Positions 51,616-61,044 of a stretch of 64,000 bases of DNA are shown here, piece after piece. Location: the NCBI RefSeq assembly GCF_023101345.1, contig NZ_CP095848.1, forward strand, positions 557,501-621,500. The letters run 5' to 3'. Under the pieces are notes generated by a model. That model was not told where the DNA came from. It did not search any database and was given only the letters and a program-made list of their open reading frames with translations. The stretch is from Hymenobacter sublimis. Lineage in GTDB: Bacteria > Bacteroidota > Bacteroidia > Cytophagales > Hymenobacteraceae. Each line of letters opens with the position of its first letter. The first letter of the stretch is position 1. The position numbers were made by a program, and so were the translations under genes.

Positions 51616-51957
51616 TTACTCCTCGTCGCGGCCGTGGGCTTGAGCGGGCGGGGTAGTGGCTTCCACCGCAGAAAAGGCTTCCAGTATTTTGTAGGTGTGC
51701 GAGGCGCCCTTGGGCACTACCCAGGAGTTGCCGGGTTCCAGCACCACCATTTGGCCCTCAATGTGCAGCTCGGCCCGGCCTTTCAGCACATAGCCAACGG
51801 TTTCGTAAGGGCGGGCGCTGGGCTCTTTGGCCTCGCTGGGCTGCTCGTCTTCCCAGAGGCGCATGGCCACGTGTACGCCAGAAGCCAGGTATTTTTCGCC
51901 ATCGGCGCCGGTAGGGGAGAAGCGGGAATCAACTTTAGTGATGGTGGTATCAGCCAT
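51616..51957 (-). CDS. Cupin-domain protein
   Basis: 113 aa from ATG 51957 (MADTTITKVDSRF); longer upstream readings overlap the cysE region and are rejected. A single cupin barrel: PYETVGYVLKGRAELHIEG with VLEPGNSWVVPKGASHTYK, including the family Gly/Pro turns and a metal-site-like His. The first cupin motif lacks the usual His pair (there is none before the Glu), so metal binding is uncertain. Function unknown. Confidence 0.82.
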   Translation of the reverse strand: MADTTITKVDSRFSPTGADGEKYLASGVHVAMRLWEDEQPSEAKEPSARPYETVGYVLKGRAELHIEGQMVVLEPGNSWVVPKGASHTYKILEAFSAVEATTPPAQAHGRDEE

Positions 51958-52129
51958 GAGAAAGGAAAGGTAAAGTGAAAGAGGGGTAACTGCTTTGCTA
52001 ACGCGGCCAATTGAGGTCGGGTTACTACCTTGCCCGAATCCTAAACCTTCCGTCCCGTCGGCGGTTGAAAAATGTCGCGGCTCGGTGCTGCCCGCCGCTT
52101 TGCCGCCTGCTCGCAGGCCCACGTTGCCC

Positions 52130-52966
52130 ATGCTTTCTGCCAACCACCAGTTTATTCAGGCCCTGACCCAGGCCCACGCCCACACAGCGGTGCCCCTGCC
52201 TGCCGAGGGCTTTTGCCAGTTAGCCGAACACCTGTTGCAGGTACTGTTCCCGGAGCGCTCGGCCCGTCCCTTGCGCAACCCCGACGCTGTAGCTGCTACC
52301 CTCGACCAACTCCAGAACGATCTGACGGCTTTGCTCCGGGCCGTGCCTACCCCCGAACCCGCAGCCGAGCTGGCCGGCAACCTGATGAACTCCCTGCCGG
52401 CTCTGCGTGCTATGCTGCTCCAGGATGCCGCCGCTATTCTGGCCGCCGATCCGGCCGCCCAGGGTTTGGCTGAGGTAGTAGCAACCTATCCGGGCTTTTA
52501 CGCCATTGCCATGCACCGCTTCGCCCACGGGCTGCACCAGCGTGGCATTGCCCGCGTACCCCGCATCCTAAGCGAATACGCCCACCAGCGCACGGGCATT
52601 GATATCCATCCCGGCGCCCGCATCGGGCCTTCCTTCTGCATCGACCACGGCACGGGCCTGGTCATTGGCGAAACCTGCGTAATTGGGGCCCACGTCAAAA
52701 TTTTTCAGGGCGTGACATTGGGAGCCTTAAGCGTAGCCAAACATTTGCAGGGCATCAAGCGCCATCCTACCATCGAAGATAACGTCGTGATTTACGCCGG
52801 AGCCACTATTTTGGGCGGCAGCACCACGGTAGGCAGCCATAGCATCATTGGCGGCAACGTGTGGCTAACTGAGAGTGTACCCTCGCACTCGCGCGTTTAC
52901 CACCAGGCGCACATCCACGTCACCCGCTCCCAAGACCCCACCGAAGACATCACCTTTTCGATTTAA
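52130..52966 (+). CDS. cysE: Serine O-acetyltransferase
   Basis: 278 aa from ATG 52130. Makes O-acetylserine from serine and acetyl-CoA, the first step of cysteine synthesis. After a helical N-terminal half comes the left-handed beta-helix: [20 protein letters not shown], then [12 protein letters not shown] and [20 protein letters not shown]. The catalytic His of CIDHGTG is present. cysK follows 88 bp downstream on the same strand and the two probably form an operon and a cysteine-synthase complex. The C-terminus ends in Ile, as needed for binding CysK. Confidence 0.94.
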   Translation: MLSANHQFIQALTQAHAHTAVPLPAEGFCQLAEHLLQVLFPERSARPLRNPDAVAATLDQLQNDLTALLRAVPTPEPAAELAGNLMNSLPALRAMLLQDAAAILAADPAAQGLAEVVATYPGFYAIAMHRFAHGLHQRGIARVPRILSEYAHQRTGIDIHPGARIGPSFCIDHGTGLVIGETCVIGAHVKIFQGVTLGALSVAKHLQGIKRHPTIEDNVVIYAGATILGGSTTVGSHSIIGGNVWLTESVPSHSRVYHQAHIHVTRSQDPTEDITFSI

Positions 52967-53054
52967 CGAACCTTCATCAGTTGGCCACTTAGCAGTCGCT
53001 ATGTTAGACTGTAGTAGCGAGCTTCTTCTTTCCTCCTTACTTCTCTTAACTACC

Positions 53055-53975
53055 ATGAAAGCCACTTCCATTCTGGATACCATCGGCAACACGCCGCTGC
53101 TGCGCCTGAACAAATTGTTCGCCCACCGCCCCGACGTGGAGGTCTGGGTCAAACTGGAACGCGCCAACCCCGGCGGCAGCATCAAGGACCGGATTGCCCT
53201 GAGCATGATTGAGCAGGCCGAGCGAGACGGTATCCTGTCGCCCGATAGTATGATTGTGGAGCCTACCTCGGGCAACACGGGCGTGGGCCTGGCCATGGTA
53301 GCGGCCGTAAAAGGCTACCAGCTGACGTTGGTGATGCCCGAAAGCATGAGCATTGAGCGCCGGCGCCTGATGGCTGCCTACGGCGCTAACCTAGAGCTTA
53401 CCCCTCGGGAAAAAGGCATGAAGGGCGCCATTGAAAAAGCCCACGAACTGGTGCGTGATACGCCCGGCGCCTGGATGCCCATGCAGTTCAGCAACCCCGC
53501 CAACATCAAAGTGCATGCTGATACTACTGCCCAAGAAATCCTACGTGATGCCCCCGAGGGCTTTGACTTTCACATTACGGGGGTAGGCACCGGTGGCCAC
53601 ATCACGGCCGTAACGGAAGTTCTGAAGCCTCACTTTCCCCAGATGAAAACCTTTGCCGTGGAGCCGGAACTCTCGCCCGTTATCAGCGGCGGCGCGCCCG
53701 GCCCTCACCCCATCCAAGGCATTGGAGCAGGTTTCATCCCCGATAACCTACACACCGAAATATTGGACGGCACCATTCAAGTAAGCCAGCAGGAAGCCTT
53801 TGAGTACGCCCGACGCGCAGCGCGGGAGGAGGGCCTGTTCATTGGTGTTTCTTCCGGCGCCTCCCTGGCCGCTGTTGCCAAGAAGCTCGCTGAAGTACCC
53901 CAAGGGGGGCGCGTACTTACCTTCTGCTACGATACCGGCGAGCGGTATCTCTCGGTAGAAGGGTTATTTGTATAA
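53055..53975 (+). CDS. cysK: Cysteine synthase (O-acetylserine sulfhydrylase)
   Basis: 306 aa from ATG 53055. PLP enzyme that converts O-acetylserine and sulfide to cysteine. The PLP Lys is in [12 protein letters not shown], substrate-binding [18 protein letters not shown], and the PLP-phosphate loop [15 protein letters not shown], with SSGASLAAV near the end. It is encoded after cysE. CysM (B-isozyme) cannot be excluded on sequence alone; the ordering with cysE favours CysK-like function. Confidence 0.93.
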   Translation: MKATSILDTIGNTPLLRLNKLFAHRPDVEVWVKLERANPGGSIKDRIALSMIEQAERDGILSPDSMIVEPTSGNTGVGLAMVAAVKGYQLTLVMPESMSIERRRLMAAYGANLELTPREKGMKGAIEKAHELVRDTPGAWMPMQFSNPANIKVHADTTAQEILRDAPEGFDFHITGVGTGGHITAVTEVLKPHFPQMKTFAVEPELSPVISGGAPGPHPIQGIGAGFIPDNLHTEILDGTIQVSQQEAFEYARRAAREEGLFIGVSSGASLAAVAKKLAEVPQGGRVLTFCYDTGERYLSVEGLFV

Positions 53976-54000
53976 ACAATAGCTAGCCTCCTGATAACAC

Positions 54001-54043
54001 GAAGGCCGCTTCCCGCTAATGGAAGCGGCCTTCTACTTTTTCA
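54001..54043 (+). terminator. Rho-independent terminator of cysE-cysK
   Basis: GAAGGCCGCTTCC (54001-54013) pairs exactly with GGAAGCGGCCTTC (54021-54033), loop CGCTAAT, followed by TACTTTTT. It lies 25 bases past the cysK stop. Confidence 0.9.
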
Positions 54044-54071
54044 CTATCAAAAAGTAGATAAAGCTTAAAAC

Positions 54072-54101
54072 AAAAAAGCCTGACCGGCAGGTCAGGCTTT
54101 T
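54072..54101 (-). terminator. Rho-independent terminator of the tRNA-Ala pair
   Basis: AAAAGCCTGACC (54074-54085) pairs with GGTCAGGCTTTT (54090-54101), loop GGCA. Read on the minus strand it ends in a U-run (the A-run at 54072-54077), directly downstream of the tRNA genes. Confidence 0.88.
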
Positions 54102-54112
54102 ATAAATGGGAG

Positions 54113-54186
<74 letters not shown>

Positions 54187-54222
54187 GACAGGTAAAAACC
54201 ACTCATCAATTATGAGTAGCAG

Positions 54223-54298
<76 letters not shown>

Positions 54299-54380
54299 GA
54301 CACAGTTAATACCAAACAACCTTTTGTATTTGGTTTGGCAAAAGTACGGTAGGTTTTCGATTCTACAAGTAAACGGGTAA

Positions 54381-54416
54381 AAAAAAGTGGGCTGCCGATA
54401 TCGGCAGCCCACTTTT
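54381..54416 (-). terminator. Rho-independent terminator of the Oar-like receptor gene
   Basis: AAAAGTGGGCTGCCGA (54383-54398) pairs exactly with TCGGCAGCCCACTTTT (54401-54416), with only TA between the arms. On the minus strand it ends in U-rich sequence, 22 bases past the stop at 54438. Confidence 0.9.
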
Positions 54417-54437
54417 AGGTGGATAAGTGGCTGAAAA

Positions 54438-57400
54438 TTAGTTGAACAGGTAGCGCAGCCCTACCTGAGCCTGCCAGCGTGAACCAATACCACCAGTGTC
54501 GTCGCGGAAAGTTCTCGACAGCGGGGTTCCGGGCGTTACCACGGTAGTAACGCCTCCAGTGGTAGTAGTAGCGGGATTCGTCAGATAACGATACTCAAAT
54601 ACCGGCTGACCCTGCGCATTGTACCCAGCCCAAGTCAGCGGGTTTACCCGGTTAGCCGTCTGGAAAGTGCCCCAGTCAGAGTTGATTAGGTTACCAACAT
54701 TGAAAATATCAATGCTGATCTGCAACGCATTGCGGTTCTGACCAATGTTGGTGAAGATGTCTTGCAACAGTCGCACATCCAAACGATTCTGCCACGGACG
54801 AGATGCCCCGTTACGCTCAGCATATTGACCACGGTTTTTGCTCAAGTACTTGTCTTGGCTGATATAAGCATCCAGGTCAGCCCACTGCTGCGCTGCACTG
54901 TATGTTACCCCGTTGGTAGTAATTGGACGTAAGTTGATTTCGCTCTGGTTGCGAGGAATGTACATCAGGTCGTTGGCGTTTTGGCCATCACCATTCATGT
55001 CACCCGAGTACACATAGCTGAAACGCCCAGCTGGAGCAGCCTCGTAGAACAACGAGATAGTCGTACCCAAGTGGTTCAGGTACTCCCGACGGTACGAAGC
55101 CGAAGCTACTACTCGATGCTGCTGCAGGAAGTTTGAATAGCCTAGTACATTGGCGTTGGGGTCACCCGATACCTGACGGTCGCGCCAGATAGACTGAGCA
55201 ATTGAGCCACCATCATTCACCGAACGAGCGTCCGAGTAAGTGTACGCGGCGCTGGCGTAGAAGCCACCGGCGAATGATTTCTGCAACTGGCCAGTCACGA
55301 AGTACGAATAACCCTTGTTGGTATTCTTCATCAGAATAGCATCGGTGATATTCGGACGAGCTGCCGTGTTGCCACCTTGCGCTGCCGGTACAGAGCCGTA
55401 GATGCGGTTATTAGCCGTGGATACAACTACGCCGTTTGACGGAGTGCCGCTAAAGGTATAGAAGATTGGACGTGTGTCAGCACCGTTGGATCGGGCGAAA
55501 GGTGCAGCTTCAGTACCAGGCAGGTTTACGTTCTGCTGGTACACGGCGTTGAGGTCTTTGGTGTAAAGGGCCTCAATCGTACCGATGATGCCACCGGGCA
55601 ATTCCTGGTCAATGGCGATGTTAGAACGCCAAACCTGCGGGAATTTAAAGTCTCGGTCAGTAACAGCCAAGTTATACTGGGTGTTAGCAGCTCCACCAAC
55701 CGGACGGTAAGCATCTACATTCGGATCGAAGGGGAAAACAGAGTTGTTCGGGTTTGTTGTGGTGCCCGTAGTGGTAGCTACTGCGCCCCGGCGGTCGAAA
55801 GAACCGAACTGCACACCATTGTTGCCTGCTTGGTTAGACAACCACACGAAAGGAATACGGCCAGTGAAGATGCCCGTACCACCACGGACCTGTGTTTTCT
55901 TATCATCGTTCGGGTCCCAGTTGAAGCCGATTCGAGGAGAAAGTAGCACAGTGCGGTTAGGAAGCTTATCCGTCTCTAACCGTACACCATCACGGAAGAC
56001 TAGATTGGCTGCGTTTTCGTTGCGAGCAATATCGGAGTAGATAACCGGCAGGTCACCGCGGATGCCGACGGTTATTTTGAGGTTATTGAGTGGTGACCAT
56101 TCATCTTGCGCATACAGGCCGAATTGGGCTGCCTTTGTCACCGCGAATGGGAAGGAACCATCAGGACTAGTCGAATACTGCAACTGGTAGCGCTGAGGGC
56201 CTTGCAAAGGAGGTGCACCTGCACCGGTAGCACGCGGGGTAGGAACACCATTCACTATGGCGTACCCATTTGGAGCCTCCGCCGTGCGAGCCGAAGCATA
56301 GAAGTCGGCGAGAGAGTTGAACTGGTAGTTACCGTAGTAGTTTGGCGCAAAACCGTTGCTGAACTCGTACAGTTCATTATAGGTACCCACCGTCACGTTG
56401 TGTTTACCTAGATATGCGGTGAAGTTGTCACCGAACTGGTACACATCGGAGTTCAGAATGTTGAAAGCCGAGAACGGCTCGTAACCAAACGACGTAAGCG
56501 TGTTGCTAGCAGTAATGGCCGCTAAGTTGTTACCCGTGCTCAAGTTGTCGCCATTACCAATATCAACCAGCGGGAAAATGCCACCGGAACTCTCACGGAA
56601 GTCACGGAAACGAGAGTAACCAGCAGTGAAATTGTTGGAGAATCGGCTTCCAAACGTGCTGTTCAACTCAGCAATATAGGAGTCGAGGTTGTTGTTGATA
56701 GTATAGTACGACGAGAAGAAAGGAAGACCAAATTGGGTTTGTGCCCGAACCCCGCCAATAGCATTAGAAGTGCTAGGTGGAACATCTGACAACGAACGGA
56801 GGTAGTTGTATTTGATGTTCAGGCGGTGGTTATTGGAAATGTTCCAGTCTAAGCGCGCCGTTGCTTTTTCGCTGTTCGAGCGCTGCTTGTAGCCCTCGTA
56901 GCTACCAGGATTAAAGCCATATTTCTCCTGCAGGAAAGTGCTAAGCGTATTCAGGTCGGACGCAAAAACACGGGAAGTCTGCGAGTTGCCACCAGGCTCA
57001 GGTGTTTGACCAGGACGACGCGCAATGAAGTTGCCACTGGGTGGGTCATTGCGAGTTTCTTTCTCCGCATTTAGGAAGAAGAATAGTTTGTCCTTGATAA
57101 TGGGACCACCAACTCGGAAGCCATAGTTCTTAAGATCAAACTTAGGATAATCCGATTCTACATCACCTACCTTGTTACCTACCAAGTTCTGGTCACGGTA
57201 AAAACCATAGATAGACGCCTGTACTTTGTTAGTGCCCGAGCGGGTTACGGCGTTAATGCCAGCTCCTGTAAAGGAACCCTGGCGAACGTCGAAAGGCGCA
57301 ATACTTACCTGAATTTGGTCAATAGCATCTAGCGAGATGGGCTGCGCCCCAGCTTGGCCACCTACTGTAGATGAAAGACCAAACGAGTTGTTGAAAATCG

Positions 57401-57962
57401 CCCCGTCGATAGTAATGTTGTTGAATGCACCACTACGACCGCCAAAACTCTGACCGTTGGCCGAGGGAGTGAGACGCGTGAAGTCATTAAACGAACGGTT
57501 CAGAGTAGGAAGGCGTTCGATCTGCTCACGCTGCACCGTAGTAGCTGCGCCGGTGCGGCCGGCGTTGATAACCGGATCCTGACGACCAGTTACTACTACT
57601 TCACCCAGCGTTTGCTCTGATTCACTCAAGTTGATATCGAGGCGCTGGTTCTGACCTAAGGTCAAAAAGATGTTTTCACGCACGGCCTCTTTATAGCCTA
57701 CGAAAGACACCCGAATGGTGTAGGGCCCCCCTACACGCATATTCTGCAGGTTGAAGCGACCTTCCGAGTTAGTAGGCGCCACGTACTGCGTGTTGGTGGG
57801 CGTGTGCACGGCAATGACCGTAGCCCCGGGCAAGCCCTCACCCAACTTGTCGGTGATGACACCGTTCATTGCCGACGTGGTGGTGCCCTGCGCCCAGCTC
57901 ATGTGTGCTGACAAAACTGCCAGCGGCACTAAGGCTACAGAGGCGTAAAGATTGCGTCTCAT
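54438..57962 (-). CDS. Oar-like TonB-dependent receptor with carboxypeptidase regulatory-like domain
   Basis: 1174 aa with signal peptide (to about SWAQG). The N-terminal Ig-like carboxypeptidase regulatory domain (about 30-115: GVITDKLGEGLPGATVIAVH, YTIRVSFVGYKEAVRENIFL) precedes a plug domain (GEVVVTGRQDPV ... SFNDFTRLTPSANGQSFGGR) and a long barrel ending in VGLRYLFN with terminal aromatic residue. This is the Oar/OmpA-like type of outer-membrane protein. The ligand is unknown. A TAATTTTG box (58010-58017) lies 48 bases upstream. Codon choice differs somewhat from neighbours, which may reflect high expression. Confidence 0.92.
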   Translation of the reverse strand: MRRNLYASVALVPLAVLSAHMSWAQGTTTSAMNGVITDKLGEGLPGATVIAVHTPTNTQYVAPTNSEGRFNLQNMRVGGPYTIRVSFVGYKEAVRENIFLTLGQNQRLDINLSESEQTLGEVVVTGRQDPVINAGRTGAATTVQREQIERLPTLNRSFNDFTRLTPSANGQSFGGRSGAFNNITIDGAIFNNSFGLSSTVGGQAGAQPISLDAIDQIQVSIAPFDVRQGSFTGAGINAVTRSGTNKVQASIYGFYRDQNLVGNKVGDVESDYPKFDLKNYGFRVGGPIIKDKLFFFLNAEKETRNDPPSGNFIARRPGQTPEPGGNSQTSRVFASDLNTLSTFLQEKYGFNPGSYEGYKQRSNSEKATARLDWNISNNHRLNIKYNYLRSLSDVPPSTSNAIGGVRAQTQFGLPFFSSYYTINNNLDSYIAELNSTFGSRFSNNFTAGYSRFRDFRESSGGIFPLVDIGNGDNLSTGNNLAAITASNTLTSFGYEPFSAFNILNSDVYQFGDNFTAYLGKHNVTVGTYNELYEFSNGFAPNYYGNYQFNSLADFYASARTAEAPNGYAIVNGVPTPRATGAGAPPLQGPQRYQLQYSTSPDGSFPFAVTKAAQFGLYAQDEWSPLNNLKITVGIRGDLPVIYSDIARNENAANLVFRDGVRLETDKLPNRTVLLSPRIGFNWDPNDDKKTQVRGGTGIFTGRIPFVWLSNQAGNNGVQFGSFDRRGAVATTTGTTTNPNNSVFPFDPNVDAYRPVGGAANTQYNLAVTDRDFKFPQVWRSNIAIDQELPGGIIGTIEALYTKDLNAVYQQNVNLPGTEAAPFARSNGADTRPIFYTFSGTPSNGVVVSTANNRIYGSVPAAQGGNTAARPNITDAILMKNTNKGYSYFVTGQLQKSFAGGFYASAAYTYSDARSVNDGGSIAQSIWRDRQVSGDPNANVLGYSNFLQQHRVVASASYRREYLNHLGTTISLFYEAAPAGRFSYVYSGDMNGDGQNANDLMYIPRNQSEINLRPITTNGVTYSAAQQWADLDAYISQDKYLSKNRGQYAERNGASRPWQNRLDVRLLQDIFTNIGQNRNALQISIDIFNVGNLINSDWGTFQTANRVNPLTWAGYNAQGQPVFEYRYLTNPATTTTGGVTTVVTPGTPLSRTFRDDTGGIGSRWQAQVGLRYLFN

Positions 57963-58009
57963 AAAGGGGGATTGGTGAAAAAAAGGGGTGTGCTGAGAAA
58001 AACGAGGTA

Positions 58010-58017
58010 CAAAATTA
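58010..58017 (-). promoter_or_regulatory. Probable -7 box (TAATTTTG) for the Oar-like receptor gene
   Basis: On the minus strand the sequence is TAATTTTG, an exact TAnnTTTG, 47 bases upstream of the receptor ATG. No clear -33 TTTG. Confidence 0.45.
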
Positions 58018-58105
58018 CGGTCTCAATAACCGGGTTGTGTTACGTCAGTGTTATTAAAGCCAACCGACCTGCCGCCACTTTCCGCCGCAAAGGTAAGGGG
58101 GAAAT

Positions 58106-58789
58106 TCACAATATTGGTCGTACTGCCTTAATGAATCTGCTTAAGTAGTAATCAGTTTCTAAGGCATTCTCCACAACACCTAAAGAGCTGGAGGAGTGGA
58201 TGAACTGGACGCTTTCCGCTGAGGCTTCAGTAACTAACCCCACGTGGGTAATTACCGGGCTGCCAGGTGAAGCTCCGAAAAATACCAAATCGCCGGCGCG
58301 CAAATCTTGCGGCCTGATGGGCTCACCCCACACGGCTTGCTCGTTGCTGGAGCGGGGAATAGCCACGTTAATAGCCGCAAAAGACTCGTGCAGCAGTCCG
58401 GAACAGTCCATGCCTAGCCTTGTGGTGCCACCAAACTTGTACGGAGTGCCTTGGAAGGAACGAGCCGTTTCAATGACCATAGCCATCTGGCGGGGTACGT
58501 TGGCCGGCAGGGGGCGAGCCGGGGTAGGCCGACGGGCCACTACCTTACTTTTTCCGGCGGGTGTTGATGTCTTGACCTTAGATTTGACCAGCGCAGGGCT
58601 AGCGCCCCGGCGGCGGTCCGCAGCTTTCATGCGCGCCATGTCGCGGGCCGAGTAGTAACGCCCGTTTCGGTAATTCACCTTGCTGCTGCTACAAGCCACC
58701 AGCCAACTTCCTAAGATCAACCATAAGGCTACTAGAAGTGGCCGCTGCCACTGCGCCGAATGCCGTACCTTCGTAACGTGTTCCCGCAT
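58106..58789 (-). CDS. NlpC/P60 (C40) peptidoglycan peptidase, lipoprotein
   Basis: 227 aa from ATG 58789. A hydrophobic leader ends in a lipobox (WLVAC). After a basic Pro/Lys-rich linker comes the NlpC/P60 domain: catalytic Cys in GTTRLGMDCSGLLHESF, His in VITHVGLVTEAS, and the third polar residue in VQFIHSSSSLG. It should cleave within peptidoglycan stem peptides in the periplasm. It is divergent from the GlcD-like gene. A TAnnTTTG box lies just upstream. Confidence 0.9.
   Translation of the reverse strand: MREHVTKVRHSAQWQRPLLVALWLILGSWLVACSSSKVNYRNGRYYSARDMARMKAADRRRGASPALVKSKVKTSTPAGKSKVVARRPTPARPLPANVPRQMAMVIETARSFQGTPYKFGGTTRLGMDCSGLLHESFAAINVAIPRSSNEQAVWGEPIRPQDLRAGDLVFFGASPGSPVITHVGLVTEASAESVQFIHSSSSLGVVENALETDYYLSRFIKAVRPIL
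58766..58773 (+). promoter_or_regulatory. Possible -7 box (TACCTTCG) for the GlcD-like gene
   Basis: TACCTTCG 58 bases upstream of ATG 58832, located inside the first codons of the divergent NlpC/P60 gene. Confidence 0.35.
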
Positions 58790-58794
58790 CGGGG

Positions 58795-58802
58795 CAAAGA
58801 TA
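58795..58802 (-). promoter_or_regulatory. Probable -7 box (TATCTTTG) for the NlpC/P60 gene
   Basis: On the minus strand this reads TATCTTTG, an exact TAnnTTTG, 5 bases upstream of ATG 58789, which implies a very short or absent leader. Confidence 0.45.
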
Positions 58803-58831
58803 AGCGAAGTGGTCATTTCACCCTTGTATAT

Positions 58832-60241
58832 ATGGAATACCAAGTATTGACTCCGGCCTTGCTAGCTGAGCTTGAAGCAGTAGTAGGCGTTCAGCACCTG
58901 CTAACGGCTCAGCGGGCGGAGGCGGAAGTATATGCCGACTATGGCCGCGACCATACGGAAGACTTGCACTTTGCTCCCGATGTAGTAGTGCGCCCCGCTA
59001 ACGCCGAGCAGATCAGCGCTATTATGCGCCTGTGCCACGAAAACCACATTCCTGTTACCCCGCGCGGAGCCGGTACCGGACTAAGCGGCGGGGCATTGCC
59101 CATTCATAACGGAGTGGTACTGAGTACGGAGCGGCTGAACCGCATTCTTGAAATTGATGAGCGCAATTTGCAGGCTACCGTGGAGCCGGGCGTGATTAAT
59201 GAAGTGTTTCAAAATGCCGTAAAAGAGGTTGGGTTGTTCTACCCTCCGGATCCGGCTAGTAAAGGCAGCTGCTTTCTGGGAGGTAATCTGGCGCACAGCA
59301 GCGGCGGCCCCAAAGCCGTGAAATACGGTACCACGCGCGACTACGTGCTGAACTTGCAGGTAGTGCTGCCCACGGGCGACATCATCTGGACGGCAGCTAA
59401 CACCCTGAAAAACTCCACCGGCTACAACCTCACCCAGCTGATGATTGGTTCGGAAGGCACACTCGGGATTATCACCAAAGTAGTGTTCCGGCTTTTGCCT
59501 TACCCCCAGCACACCATTTTGATGCTGGTGCCTTTCCGGCAGGAGGCGCAGGCTGCCGAAGCGGTATCGGCGGTGTTTCGGGCGGGTATTATTCCTTCCG
59601 GCATGGAGTTCATGGAACGGGAAGCAATTGCCTGGTCGTCGGATTACCTGAAAATTCCACTCACTTTGCCCGAGGACATCTTGGCTCACCTACTCATTGA
59701 ATTGGACGGGCAGGACCTGGAGCAGCTGTATAAGGAAGCCGAACAAGTGTATGCCGTACTAGAACGCTACGACGTGGGCGAGATTCTGCTAGCCGACAAC
59801 GCTACCCAGAAAGATGAATTGTGGAAGATTCGGCGCAACATTGGTAATTCAGTCCGCTATAACTCGGTGTACAAAGAGGAGGATACCGTTGTGCCCCGGG
59901 CCGAGCTGCCCACCCTACTTAAAGGTGTCAAGGAAATTGGGGCCCGCTACGGATTCAAAAGCGTATGCTACGGTCATGCCGGCGACGGTAATCTGCACGT
60001 GAATATCATCCGGGGCGAACTGACCGATGAGCAATGGAATGTGGGTCTGCGCCAGCCAATCCGGGAGATTTTTGAGCTGTGCGTGAAGCTAGGTGGCACC
60101 ATCAGTGGGGAGCACGGCATCGGATTGGTGCAGAAACAATTCATTGGTATTGCCATCGGCGAAACCCAACTTAATCTGATGCGGGGCATTAAGCAAGTTT
60201 TCGATCCGCATGGCATTATGAATCCAGGCAAAATATTTTAG
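58832..60241 (+). CDS. FAD-linked oxidase, GlcD/lactate dehydrogenase type
   Basis: 469 aa from ATG 58832. An FAD-binding type 4 domain (PVTPRGAGTGLSGGALPIHN, GCFLGGNLAHSSGGPKAVKY-like region) is followed by an FAD-oxidase C-terminal domain (YGHAGDGNLHVNIIRGEL, SGEHGIGLVQ with the active-site His). It oxidises a 2-hydroxy acid such as glycolate or D-lactate. No partner subunits (GlcE/GlcF) are near, so D-lactate dehydrogenase-like activity is as likely as glycolate oxidase. Confidence 0.92.
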   Translation: MEYQVLTPALLAELEAVVGVQHLLTAQRAEAEVYADYGRDHTEDLHFAPDVVVRPANAEQISAIMRLCHENHIPVTPRGAGTGLSGGALPIHNGVVLSTERLNRILEIDERNLQATVEPGVINEVFQNAVKEVGLFYPPDPASKGSCFLGGNLAHSSGGPKAVKYGTTRDYVLNLQVVLPTGDIIWTAANTLKNSTGYNLTQLMIGSEGTLGIITKVVFRLLPYPQHTILMLVPFRQEAQAAEAVSAVFRAGIIPSGMEFMEREAIAWSSDYLKIPLTLPEDILAHLLIELDGQDLEQLYKEAEQVYAVLERYDVGEILLADNATQKDELWKIRRNIGNSVRYNSVYKEEDTVVPRAELPTLLKGVKEIGARYGFKSVCYGHAGDGNLHVNIIRGELTDEQWNVGLRQPIREIFELCVKLGGTISGEHGIGLVQKQFIGIAIGETQLNLMRGIKQVFDPHGIMNPGKIF

Positions 60242-60310
60242 TCACGGATCAAGCCAAGCAACATTCAGAATAGCCAACCGCCTTAGCTCGGTTTCACTCA
60301 TGCTAATTAC

Positions 60311-60354
60311 CAACAGCAAAGGCCACTACCTGAGGGTAGTGGCCTTTGCTGTTG
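60311..60354. terminator. Long stem-loop between the GlcD-like and ACBP genes
   Basis: Perfect 20-bp stem: CAACAGCAAAGGCCACTACC (60311-60330) with 60335-60354, loop TGAG. It separates convergent genes and probably ends both transcripts; there is no T-run. Confidence 0.8.
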
Positions 60355-60383
60355 AATCTGATTAATTTGGTTAAATCCGGGAT

Positions 60384-60917
60384 TTAGCTTTGGTCGCCTT
60401 TCAGTTTATCCTCACCGCCGTAGGGTGCGCCGGCCGTAATATCACCGCGTAGGCCTCCCTGCGAAACGCCCGGCTGGGTAGTAGGCTGTTGCGCAAGCGT
60501 TGTATTGTCGTTGGCTTGCACCTCAGGTCCGGAAGCAGCATCTGCGCCGCCTACCTGGGAACCAGTTGCGGGCTGGCCATTGCCTGTAATGATGGTTGCC
60601 TTTTCGCCGACGGGGCCGGCTACTTCCTGAACTTTCTGAATGTACTGCCGACGGGCATCGTCCTGGCTAACACCTTTAAACTTGCTCCAGGCATCCCACT
60701 GGGCCTGTGACATACCGGGCTTACCGCTGGGGTCGTCCGGCGTATCGTCGCCTACATTGTGTGGGTCCAACGTGTCGTGGTCACCTTCGGTAGCTTGTTT
60801 ATAGAGGCCGTAGAGGTCAGTCATGTGAGCGGCCGCTTGGTCGCCAGGCATATTGTCAACGCGGGATACGGCGGCTTCAAATTCTCGCTGAAGACTTAGT
60901 TGATCTTGTAGATTCAT
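60384..60917 (-). CDS. Acyl-CoA-binding protein domain with a disordered tail
   Basis: 177 aa from ATG 60917 (MNLQDQLSLQREF). The first ~100 residues match the acyl-CoA-binding fold: helix LQREFEAAVSRVDNM, LYGLYKQATEGD (conserved YxxYKQAT-like motif), and SQAQWDAWSKFKGVSQDDAR then YIQKVQEVAG. An acidic insert (DTLDPHNVGDDTPDDPSGK) sits before the WDAW helix. The C-terminal ~75 residues are Gly/Gln/Thr-rich and probably disordered. It binds long-chain acyl-CoA in the cytoplasm; the tail's role is unknown. Confidence 0.87.
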   Translation of the reverse strand: MNLQDQLSLQREFEAAVSRVDNMPGDQAAAHMTDLYGLYKQATEGDHDTLDPHNVGDDTPDDPSGKPGMSQAQWDAWSKFKGVSQDDARRQYIQKVQEVAGPVGEKATIITGNGQPATGSQVGGADAASGPEVQANDNTTLAQQPTTQPGVSQGGLRGDITAGAPYGGEDKLKGDQS

Positions 60918-61028
60918 GGTGGGGCAAGATTGGGGAAACAACTATTCCTGCCTTGTGTACTAACGTGGCACGGCTTTGGTTGCGGGCGCGGCCTTGTAGT
61001 TTTTAGAAACTCAAGTCCCGATAGTTCG

Positions 61029-61036
61029 TACTTTTG
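61029..61036 (+). promoter_or_regulatory. Possible -7 box (TACTTTTG) for the asnB-like gene
   Basis: Exact TAnnTTTG match, 8 bases upstream of ATG 61045. No clear -33. Confidence 0.45.
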
Positions 61037-61044
61037 CCCGCCTT

